Below are positions 1 to 5,401 of a DNA stretch of 35,256 nucleotides, piece by piece. Source of the stretch: an uncultured bacterium (GTDB taxonomy: Bacteria; Cyanobacteriota; Vampirovibrionia; Gastranaerophilales; Gastranaerophilaceae). The stretch is from contig CAMVQX010000002.1 in the NCBI GenBank assembly GCA_947169755.1, positions 1-35,256 of the forward strand. The letters are read 5' to 3'. The first letter of the stretch is position 1. Every line of letters begins with the position of its first letter. The notes beneath the pieces are model-generated. The model had not been told where the DNA came from, searched no databases, and saw only the letters and a program-made list of their open reading frames with translations. A program made the translations under genes and the position numbers.

Positions 1-2
1 AA

Positions 3-137
3 GCTATTGAACTCTACGAATATTTTGTTGAATGTTTGAAAATGAGCGGTTTGAATATCCAAACTGGAAAGTTCCGTGTAAATATGGATGTTTCGTTGAT
101 TAATGATGGTCCGGTTACATTTTGGCTTGAAAAATAA
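3..137 (+). CDS. dtd: D-aminoacyl-tRNA deacylase, C-terminal fragment
   Basis: The window opens inside this gene; only the last 44 codons and a TAA stop are present. The visible tail contains the segment LNIQTGKFRVNMDVSLINDG followed by PVTFWLEK. This matches the conserved C-terminal strand region of the DTD family, where an 'NDGPVT' motif forms part of the D-amino-acid-specific active site. The enzyme hydrolyses the ester bond of D-aminoacyl-tRNAs, so D-amino acids do not enter protein synthesis. The usual 'FGA' of this region reads 'FRV' here. The start and upstream context lie outside the window. The identification rests on the NDGPVT motif and its position at the very C terminus. Confidence 0.85.
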   Translation, partial: AIELYEYFVECLKMSGLNIQTGKFRVNMDVSLINDGPVTFWLEK

Positions 138-208
138 GTAGAGTATATTTATTTTGTAAACTAATCTTAATAAAATTTTACAAAGGCAGAAACCCTGTCA
201 TAATGCCT

Positions 209-241
209 CATAGCATAGCATAGCATAGCATAGCATAGCAT
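209..241. repeat. TAGCA pentanucleotide tandem repeat (6 exact copies)
   Basis: Six uninterrupted copies of TAGCA occupy 211-240, with partial unit matches extending the tract to 209-241. It lies in the 188-bp gap between dtd and the next gene, about 85 bases upstream of that gene's ATG, so it would fall in its promoter or 5' leader. The rest of the gap is AT-rich with no convincing gene or RNA fold. A short GCAT/ATGC inverted repeat overlaps the end of the tract. Confidence 0.95.
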
Positions 242-325
242 TTATGCGCCCGTAGCAATTATTTACGACATATATACTTTATACATACATAAGCAAAAGT
301 GTGCTTTAAATGAAAGGAGTATATT

Positions 326-1015
326 ATGAGACAAATTAGAGTGAATGAGATGGGTGCAATGCCAGATCCGCAAAAACCTCAGGGTGTTGCGGCAGAACAA
401 CAGCCTAAAAAAGTAGAAATTCAAATGACGCAACCTGAACAAACTGCTCCTGATAAAGATTTATCTGCCACAGAAGCATTAGGCTTTTATACCAAGGATT
501 GTTCAAATTTAAAGCAAACAAAATCAGAGAATATTGATAATCGTCCTGTGCATAAAATGGAAGATTTTAAGTCAGATAAAGATGGCAAGTCGTATTTGCC
601 ATGTGAATTAAAGAAGGGTGAGAGCATTTATAGTATGGTGCAACGCGAATATGGTTTGTCTGATCCAAAACATACAATGCAAGTTGTACGTGAAGTTAAA
701 GAATATAATAATATTCCGCTAAAAACTTTGGGTATACCGAAAGTGGTAAATCTTCCTAACTGGATTCCTAATGAAAAATATGGTGATGTTACGCTAAGAG
801 TTGAAACTGGTGCAGAGGCATCAGCAGTTGCTGCAGCAGGTCCAGGACAAATAATAATGGGGTCTGGCTTAAGAAATGTAGGAGTCGGGTTTGAGGCTGC
901 ACTTAGGAATTTATTTCCAATACTTAACACTTCAGCTGAAGCAGTAAAAGATACTCGTAAGCCTGACGCTGAAGCTCAACCCAAATCCGAGGCTGAAACT
1001 CCAAAAGAAGATTAG
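326..1015 (+). CDS. Hypothetical protein with LysM-like segment
   Basis: This 229-aa protein is not a named family I recognise. The start is set by a good AGGAG site at 315-319, 6 bases before ATG. Residues 1-50 are Gln/Pro/Glu-rich and look disordered. Residues ~94-147 read ELKKGESIYSMVQREYG, then a helix-like stretch, then VVNLPNW. This resembles LysM (a 'GDTLYSIAxxYG' start and a hydrophobic-Pro end), a carbohydrate/peptidoglycan-binding fold, but with a long insertion. Residues 165-200 are Ala/Gly-rich and could associate with a membrane. The tail (205-229) is acidic and repetitive. No signal peptide is visible, so a cell-wall role is only inference. A strong terminator follows immediately, and the upstream leader carries the TAGCA tract, so it appears to be monocistronic. 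Confidence 0.75.
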   Translation: MRQIRVNEMGAMPDPQKPQGVAAEQQPKKVEIQMTQPEQTAPDKDLSATEALGFYTKDCSNLKQTKSENIDNRPVHKMEDFKSDKDGKSYLPCELKKGESIYSMVQREYGLSDPKHTMQVVREVKEYNNIPLKTLGIPKVVNLPNWIPNEKYGDVTLRVETGAEASAVAAAGPGQIIMGSGLRNVGVGFEAALRNLFPILNTSAEAVKDTRKPDAEAQPKSEAETPKED

Positions 1016-1022
1016 CAAGTAG

Positions 1023-1050
1023 GGCGGGATACCAATCCCGCCTTTAAATT
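1023..1050 (+). terminator. Rho-independent terminator
   Basis: A perfect 8-bp GC-rich stem, GGCGGGAT (1023-1030) with ATCCCGCC (1035-1042), encloses the loop ACCA and is followed by TTTAAATTATT. It lies 8 bases after the stop of the LysM-like gene and separates it from the downstream operon. Confidence 0.9.
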
Positions 1051-1081
1051 ATTAATTTTATCCGGACTTTACGGGCACGTA

Positions 1082-1110
1082 TTGCAAAATTTTCAAAAGC
1101 ATGTTATAAT
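1082..1110 (+). promoter_or_regulatory. Sigma70-type promoter of the Zn-ribbon/rimM/trmD operon
   Basis: TTGCAA (1082-1087) and TATAAT (1105-1110) are separated by exactly 17 bases, with a TGn extension (TGT at 1102-1104). The predicted start near 1117 gives a leader of about 74 bases before ATG 1191. No other promoter is visible before trmD, so the three genes are probably cotranscribed. Confidence 0.7.
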
Positions 1111-1190
1111 TTTAATATCAATATTGAGAATTTTTTTTGAGGAGAAATTTTTTAACCCAATTTTACTTTTAATTAAGAGGCTTTTAAATT

Positions 1191-2159
1191 ATGTATGTAA
1201 ACAAGTGTATCAAATGTGGTCGTGAATTTGAGACTAAAAACCCCAAAAGAGTTATTTGTCCGGATTGTCTGTATCCTGATAAAAGCATGATGGTTTCTGC
1301 AACATCTGATGAACCAAAATCCGCCGAACAACCAATGAACGGTTATAGCGCAGGCGGAAGTGAAGAAACTCCGCGTTATTATAGTGCCGGTGGAGATGAC
1401 GAACAACAACGCCCAAGACAACAAAGACCTTATAATAACCGTTATAATAACAACCGTCAAGGTGGTTATAACAACAACAGACAAGGCGGTTACAATAACA
1501 GACAAAATAATCGTCAGGGCGGGTACAATAATCGACAGGGCGGATATAACAACAGACAAGGCGGTTACAACAACAATAGACAAGGCGGCTTTAATAACAA
1601 CAGACGACAGGGCGGATTCAATAACAGACCGCAGCAACGTCGTCCTCAAATGAAAAAAGCTCCAAAACAATTATTGGTAAGCAAAGAACAGCTTGAACAA
1701 ATTGAATTGCTATACAAGCAAATGCTTCCGCTTCCAAACCCTGATTGCCATGAGGTTATTGGTGAAAAAATCGGGTTGGAACCAAGAAAAGTTTTCTTTG
1801 GTATTAATTTAGTAAGACAAAAAATGATGCTTCCGAAATTGCCTTACCCGAAACGTAAACTTGCAATTTCGCCTGATCAATTATTTGCTATTAAAAATTT
1901 ATATGAACCTTTATTGCCTCTTCCTCCGATTGGCTGTCACAAAATTATAGCAGCTCAATTAAAAATGGATGAGTGGAGAGTTCATGTTGGTATTGGGTTA
2001 ATCCGTTCTCAAATGGGATTGGAACGCTGGAACGAAGATAGACCTGATCTTCCTGCAGAATTTAAAAAGAAGGCTGAAAAACCTGAAAAAGAAGAGAAAC
2101 CTGCTGAAGAAAAACCAAAGCGCGGAAGAAAGAAAAAAGAAGAAACACCTGAAGCATGA
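1191..2159 (+). CDS. Zinc-ribbon, RQGG-repeat, duplicated-domain protein (putative RNA-binding)
   Basis: I do not recognise this 322-aa protein as a named family. It has four visible parts. (1) Residues 1-30 form a zinc ribbon with C6-x2-C9 and C23-x2-C26. (2) Residues ~81-146 are a low-complexity tract of YNN(N)RQGG units with seven RQGG motifs. (3) Two ~55-residue copies of one domain lie at 162-217 and 225-280. Both follow the pattern S-x-[ED]-Q-L, LY, LPLP, CH, G-I-x-L-[VI]-R, M-x-L. (4) The tail (290-322) is Lys/Glu-rich and contains KPKRGRKKKEE. RGG-like tracts and basic tails are typical of RNA binders and phase-separating proteins. The ATGA overlap with rimM suggests translational coupling and a role in ribosome or tRNA biogenesis (inference). 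The SD is AGAGG at 1176-1180. The slot just upstream of rimM often holds rpsP or a KH-domain gene in other bacteria. Confidence 0.85.
   Translation: MYVNKCIKCGREFETKNPKRVICPDCLYPDKSMMVSATSDEPKSAEQPMNGYSAGGSEETPRYYSAGGDDEQQRPRQQRPYNNRYNNNRQGGYNNNRQGGYNNRQNNRQGGYNNRQGGYNNRQGGYNNNRQGGFNNNRRQGGFNNRPQQRRPQMKKAPKQLLVSKEQLEQIELLYKQMLPLPNPDCHEVIGEKIGLEPRKVFFGINLVRQKMMLPKLPYPKRKLAISPDQLFAIKNLYEPLLPLPPIGCHKIIAAQLKMDEWRVHVGIGLIRSQMGLERWNEDRPDLPAEFKKKAEKPEKEEKPAEEKPKRGRKKKEETPEA
1431..1628 (+). repeat. Coding tandem repeat (YNN[N]RQGG units)
   Basis: This in-frame degenerate repeat encodes residues 81-146 of the zinc-ribbon protein. Unit length is 7-9 codons with seven RQGG cores. Synonymous codons vary between units (for example CGT, AGA and CGA for Arg), so the repeat is kept at protein level more than at DNA level. 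Confidence 0.85.
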
Positions 2160-2668
2160 CAAAGTACATTTCTGTCGGGAAAATATTGAATTTTCATGGT
2201 ATTAAGGGTGAAGCAAAAGTTGGTTTTACAAAAAATCAAGAAGATTTTTTCTGCTCTCTAAAACATGTGTTTGTAAAATGCGATGGCGGATATAAACCTT
2301 TTGAGATTGAAAATATCCGATTAAACAAGAATGTTGCACTTGTCAAATTTGCTAACATCAATTCGATAAATGAATTGATGGAATATAAAGGTGCATTTTT
2401 GTATGTTGAAGAAAATACTGTACGTGAATCTTTGGAAGAAGATGAATTTTTAATAGATGAGCTTGTTAGCTTGGAAGTTTTTGATTCTGACGGGAAAAAA
2501 CTGGGATTTGTCGTCGGAGTTTCAAATAACGGTGCAAGTGATCTTTTATCCGTCAAAACAAATTCCAAAAAAGTTGTTCTCGTTCCGTTTGTAAAAGCAA
2601 TCGTTACTGATGTTAGTATTAAAGACAAAAAAATCGTTATCAATAATATTGAGGGGTTGTTGGAATGA
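2156..2668 (+). CDS. rimM: Ribosome maturation factor RimM
   Basis: RimM is a 16S rRNA-processing factor that binds ribosomal protein S19 during assembly of the 30S head. The 170-aa length is normal. The N-terminal barrel begins ISVGKILNFHGIKGEAKV, the family signature. The C-terminal PRC-barrel starts near residue 97 (DEFLIDELVSLEVF) and carries the usual G-x-V-x-x-V-x-N-N-G-A-S-D-L-L segment. Its ATG overlaps the upstream stop (ATGA at 2156-2159), and its stop overlaps the trmD start in the same way (2665-2668). All three genes therefore look translationally coupled. The rimM-trmD adjacency is conserved across bacteria and supports the call. Confidence 0.97.
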   Translation: MTKYISVGKILNFHGIKGEAKVGFTKNQEDFFCSLKHVFVKCDGGYKPFEIENIRLNKNVALVKFANINSINELMEYKGAFLYVEENTVRESLEEDEFLIDELVSLEVFDSDGKKLGFVVGVSNNGASDLLSVKTNSKKVVLVPFVKAIVTDVSIKDKKIVINNIEGLLE

Positions 2669-3357
2669 TTTTTGATGTAATGACGCTTTTTCCGGAAATG
2701 ATAGAGGATTATCTAAGCCACAGCATAATGAAACGAGCTTTGAGTAATGATGTTTTTACGGTCAATACAATCAATCCTCGTGATTATACTCTCAACAAGC
2801 ATAAAAAAGTTGATGATACTCCTTACGGTGGCGGTGCAGGTATGGTTTTGATGGCACAGCCTTACGTTGATGCGTATGAAAGTATCAAAAAGCTTGAAAA
2901 TTCTCAAACAATAATGCTTTCTCCGCAAGGCAAACCTTTAAATGACGGAATGGTAAATGAACTTGCAACTTTTGATCAGTTGATACTTATGTGCGGTCAT
3001 TATGAAGGATTTGATGAAAGAATTCGTGAAATTGTAAAACCTCGTGAAATATCCATAGGCGATTTTGTATTAACGGGAGGTGAGCTTCCTGCTCTTTGCC
3101 TTATTGATGCTGTGAGCCGTAAAATTGAAGGTACTTTGGGTAAAATCGAATCTGCCGATGAAGATACATTCTCAAACGGGTTGGTTGAATATCCGCATTA
3201 TACAAAGCCGAGAGAATACAGAGGCCTAAAAGTTCCTGATGTTTTGTTGAACGGAAATCATAAAGAAATAAACGAATATCGTCTTCAACAGAGCATTGAA
3301 AGAACAAAAATTAAACGTCCCGACTTATACGAAAAATGGTCTAAAACTTGCGATTAA
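2665..3357 (+). CDS. trmD: tRNA (guanine-N1-)-methyltransferase TrmD
   Basis: TrmD is a SPOUT-class enzyme that methylates N1 of G37 next to the anticodon using S-adenosylmethionine, preventing +1 frameshifting. The 230-aa protein is full length. Visible family motifs are PYGGGAGMVL, LSPQGKPLND, LMCGHYEGFDER (trefoil-knot AdoMet site), EISIGDFVLTGGELPAL, and the C-terminal segment VEYPHYTKPREYRG / VPDVLLNGNH, which closes on the tRNA. It is the last gene of the coupled operon. Its final 17 bases overlap the 3' end of the convergent gene on the minus strand, and no terminator is visible between them. Confidence 0.98.
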   Translation: MIFDVMTLFPEMIEDYLSHSIMKRALSNDVFTVNTINPRDYTLNKHKKVDDTPYGGGAGMVLMAQPYVDAYESIKKLENSQTIMLSPQGKPLNDGMVNELATFDQLILMCGHYEGFDERIREIVKPREISIGDFVLTGGELPALCLIDAVSRKIEGTLGKIESADEDTFSNGLVEYPHYTKPREYRGLKVPDVLLNGNHKEINEYRLQQSIERTKIKRPDLYEKWSKTCD

Positions 3358-3811
3358 GGTCGTTGTAGTGGCCAAATCCCAAAACGTCTTTAAAGAATTT
3401 TACACCTGCATAAATTCCGATACCTATTGCAGAGCCTTTACCGACAAGACCTTTTCCGAACAATGCTCCAAGACCTAAGCCGAATGGCACGACTCCGTTA
3501 ATAAGCATTTTGCCGAATCCTTTAAAGTAGCCAACTGTCGAATTTACAAAATGGCGGAAGTTTCCGTCCATTTCCCAATTGTTAACTTTATTTTTCATAT
3601 TGGCTGTTGTGATACTTGGGCTTGATAAAACTTGTGTATTGCTTTGAGTTTTCATGCAAGCATCTGCATCTTTTTGTTTTGCATAGCTGTCTGATTGCAT
3701 CTTTCCTATAATATGCGCATCATAGCCTACTACGCCAAGGGCTGCAAGGCCTGTTCCTTTGACGACATATTTTACAATATTTGATTTACTAAAGACTTTT
3801 CCTATGCTCAT
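3341..3811 (-). CDS. Hypothetical glycine-rich membrane protein
   Basis: This 156-aa protein is not recognised. Residues ~14-30 (VVKGTGLAALGVVGYDA) form a hydrophobic glycine-containing segment. Residues ~97-140 are strongly Gly-rich and hydrophobic (GLGLGALFGKGLVGKG, then AIGIGIYAGVKFF), resembling paired glycine-zipper membrane helices. The middle is polar. There is no clear cleavable signal. Its ATG overlaps the stop of the upstream minus-strand gene (ATGA at 3808-3811), so the two are translationally coupled and may act together. Its 3' end overlaps trmD by 17 bases in convergent orientation. Confidence 0.75.
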   Translation of the reverse strand: MSIGKVFSKSNIVKYVVKGTGLAALGVVGYDAHIIGKMQSDSYAKQKDADACMKTQSNTQVLSSPSITTANMKNKVNNWEMDGNFRHFVNSTVGYFKGFGKMLINGVVPFGLGLGALFGKGLVGKGSAIGIGIYAGVKFFKDVLGFGHYNDLNRKF

Positions 3812-4695
3812 ACGTTACCTTCTTGTAATTCTGCCGGAATTTGCGGAGTTTCCGGAATTTGTTGAGTTTCGTTTTTTGTTTCTTCTTTTTTAGTTTCTGT
3901 TTTTGTTGTATTTTTTACTTCAAATTCTTTTTCAGTTTTTTTGCCGGACATTTTTAGTAAGATTTCACTTGCTTGAAGCGCATCTTGTCCGTATCCTGAT
4001 TTAGAATTTTGCATTTGTTGGAGAAGATTTACCGTAAAGTCATCACCTGATGCTATTCTTGTATCAAGAGCCGACATTGCGAGTATTCTTATTGGTGTGT
4101 GCGGGTCTTGAAGCATTTTGTTTACTAAAGCATTTAAAGCTTTGTCATCGCATCTTGAATGATCTTCGTCCAATCTTGCAATAACTTCTTTTGCACCCAT
4201 CATCCTGATTTCTTTATCTTGACTGTTTAAGTAATTTTCTAAATTTCTTATATAATCATCAGTTAGTTGTACGATTTCTCTTTTTTCTGTTTTTTTAGAT
4301 GAGTTTTCGGTTGAACTGGAGGCATTTGCATTTGCGCCAATTCCGTTTTGTCCCCAGTTGTTTGTATAATATCCCGAAGGATAACAACCCTGAGCAGGAT
4401 TTGTTCCGTAATTGGGAGAGTTTACGTTATAAACGGGTGCTGTTGCTCCGGGAGGAGTTACAGAAGGATTAAATATCTGAATATTTACACCTGAATAATT
4501 CGGAACAGAAACACTTTGTTGTCCCATTTGAGGTTGTGCAATCGGCTGAGTAACAGGTTGAGTTCCCATAGCAGGCTGCATAGAAACTTGAGGTTGTTGA
4601 ACCGGCATATTTTGTTGAACAGGTTGTTGCATTGGCTGCGTACAATTCTGTTGATTATATTGCGGTTGATATTGATTTCCTACAAAATTTTCCAT
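3808..4695 (-). CDS. Gln/Pro-rich low-complexity protein with HEAT-like repeats
   Basis: The 295-aa product has three regions. Residues 1-65 are very rich in Gln and Pro (many QQP, QPQ and MQQP runs). Residues 66-135 are Asn/Gly/Pro/Ser-rich. Residues ~145-248 are helical with HEAT-like spacing: KEIRMMGAKEVIARL, ALVNKMLQDPHTPIRILAMS, and a third pair ending LQASEILLKM. The tail (250-295) is Lys/Glu/Thr-rich. HEAT-like helices usually form protein-binding scaffolds, and the Q/N-rich head looks prion-like or disordered. A scaffold role is inference. The SD is weak (AAGGT about 11 bases upstream). It is the first gene of a two-gene operon with the glycine-rich membrane protein. Confidence 0.78.
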   Translation of the reverse strand: MENFVGNQYQPQYNQQNCTQPMQQPVQQNMPVQQPQVSMQPAMGTQPVTQPIAQPQMGQQSVSVPNYSGVNIQIFNPSVTPPGATAPVYNVNSPNYGTNPAQGCYPSGYYTNNWGQNGIGANANASSSTENSSKKTEKREIVQLTDDYIRNLENYLNSQDKEIRMMGAKEVIARLDEDHSRCDDKALNALVNKMLQDPHTPIRILAMSALDTRIASGDDFTVNLLQQMQNSKSGYGQDALQASEILLKMSGKKTEKEFEVKNTTKTETKKEETKNETQQIPETPQIPAELQEGNV

Positions 4696-4715
4696 ATAAC
4701 ACTACTACCTTTACT

Positions 4716-4721
4716 ATTATA
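4716..4721 (-). promoter_or_regulatory. -10 element for the Q/P-rich gene pair
   Basis: TATAAT on the minus strand lies 20 bases upstream of the ATG at 4695. No good -35 is visible at 16-18 bases. It is divergent from the promoter of the cysteine-cluster gene within a 113-bp gap. Confidence 0.4.
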
Positions 4722-4796
4722 TAAAGTATTTTTATTCTTAATTATTGCTTTTTGTTTAAGAAATATTAAGTAATTTTTAAAATTTTGCATGAAATA

Positions 4797-4811
4797 TATA
4801 ATTTAAATATG
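4797..4811 (+). promoter_or_regulatory. -10 box placing transcription start on the ATG (putative leaderless gene)
   Basis: TATAAT (4797-4802) is followed by six bases and then ATG (4809-4811). Transcription normally starts about 7 bases after the -10 box, which coincides with the A of this ATG. No SD precedes either possible start codon. The -35 region is T-rich but weak. Confidence 0.5.
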
Positions 4812-5390
4812 GTCAGTTATGAAGAAAATTATTTGGATAAGCGTCCTCAAAGTTTGTGTAAAATGTGTGGAAAATGCTGCCGGTTGGTAACTATTCCTTA
4901 TAGTTTTGATCATGTTAAAAAATTGGCTGACGAAGGTGATGAAAGAGCTCAGGATTTTGTTGATTTGTTTGAGCCGTATGAATCTGTAGAAGCTGCAAAG
5001 CGTATAGACAATGATACAGTTGAAAATGTTATAAAGTTGTTCAAGCTTGACGGAAAGTATGATGAAAAATCGCTTGTATTTTATCGTTGCCGCTACATTC
5101 AGCCCGATAATTTATGCTCTAATTACAATAACAGAAGAATTTTGTGTAAACATTTTCCATCAACGCCTTGGGCTATAGTACCTGTAGGGTGTGGTTTTGA
5201 GGGCTGGCTGTTTTGGAAACGTGAGGAGATAAAGCAAAGAGTACGCAAAGAAAAAGAAGAACTTTTAGAGCTTAAATATTTAAAAAAAAGGACAAAAGAC
5301 GAAGATACTTTAAAGCGAATGAATCTTGTCGAACAAAAGCTTCAAAGAAATATTGATATGTTTAAAAAATACGGTTCAGAAGACTGGTAA
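4809..5390 (+). CDS. YkgJ-type cysteine-cluster protein (putative Zn/Fe-binding)
   Basis: The protein has 193 aa from ATG 4809. An in-frame ATG at 4785 would add 8 residues. The N-terminal CKMCGKCCR (C-x2-C-x2-CC) and the later cysteines in CRYIQPDNLCSNYNNRRILC are the hallmark of the YkgJ/UPF0153 cysteine-cluster family, thought to chelate zinc or an iron-sulfur cluster. No specific reaction is known. The C-terminal ~55 residues are a charged, probably coiled-coil helix (KRVRKEKEELLELK style). I prefer 4809 because the -10 box overlaps the codons of the longer form and places transcription start at 4809. The gene converges on the GH57 gene with an 11-base gap. Confidence 0.82.
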   Translation: MVSYEENYLDKRPQSLCKMCGKCCRLVTIPYSFDHVKKLADEGDERAQDFVDLFEPYESVEAAKRIDNDTVENVIKLFKLDGKYDEKSLVFYRCRYIQPDNLCSNYNNRRILCKHFPSTPWAIVPVGCGFEGWLFWKREEIKQRVRKEKEELLELKYLKKRTKDEDTLKRMNLVEQKLQRNIDMFKKYGSEDW

Positions 5391-5401
5391 TTTTATATTA
5401 T

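Noticed and set aside
209..241. CRISPR-like array
   Set aside because: The tract is a contiguous 5-base microsatellite with no spacers and no cas genes nearby.
138..325. Possible riboswitch or structured leader around GGCAGAAACCCTGTCATAATGCC
   Set aside because: Only a weak stem with mismatches, and no match to a riboswitch consensus I can recall.
1173..1670. 165-aa open frame on minus, antisense to the RQGG repeats
   Set aside because: Its Val/Ile/Ser/Thr repeats are the reverse reading of the NNRQGG codons. It has no SD, and the plus frame has clear domains and coupling.
4516..4773. 85-aa plus-strand frame opposite the Q/P-rich gene
   Set aside because: The Leu/Arg-rich sequence is the antisense of Gln/Pro codons. 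It has no promoter or SD and overlaps the divergent promoter region.
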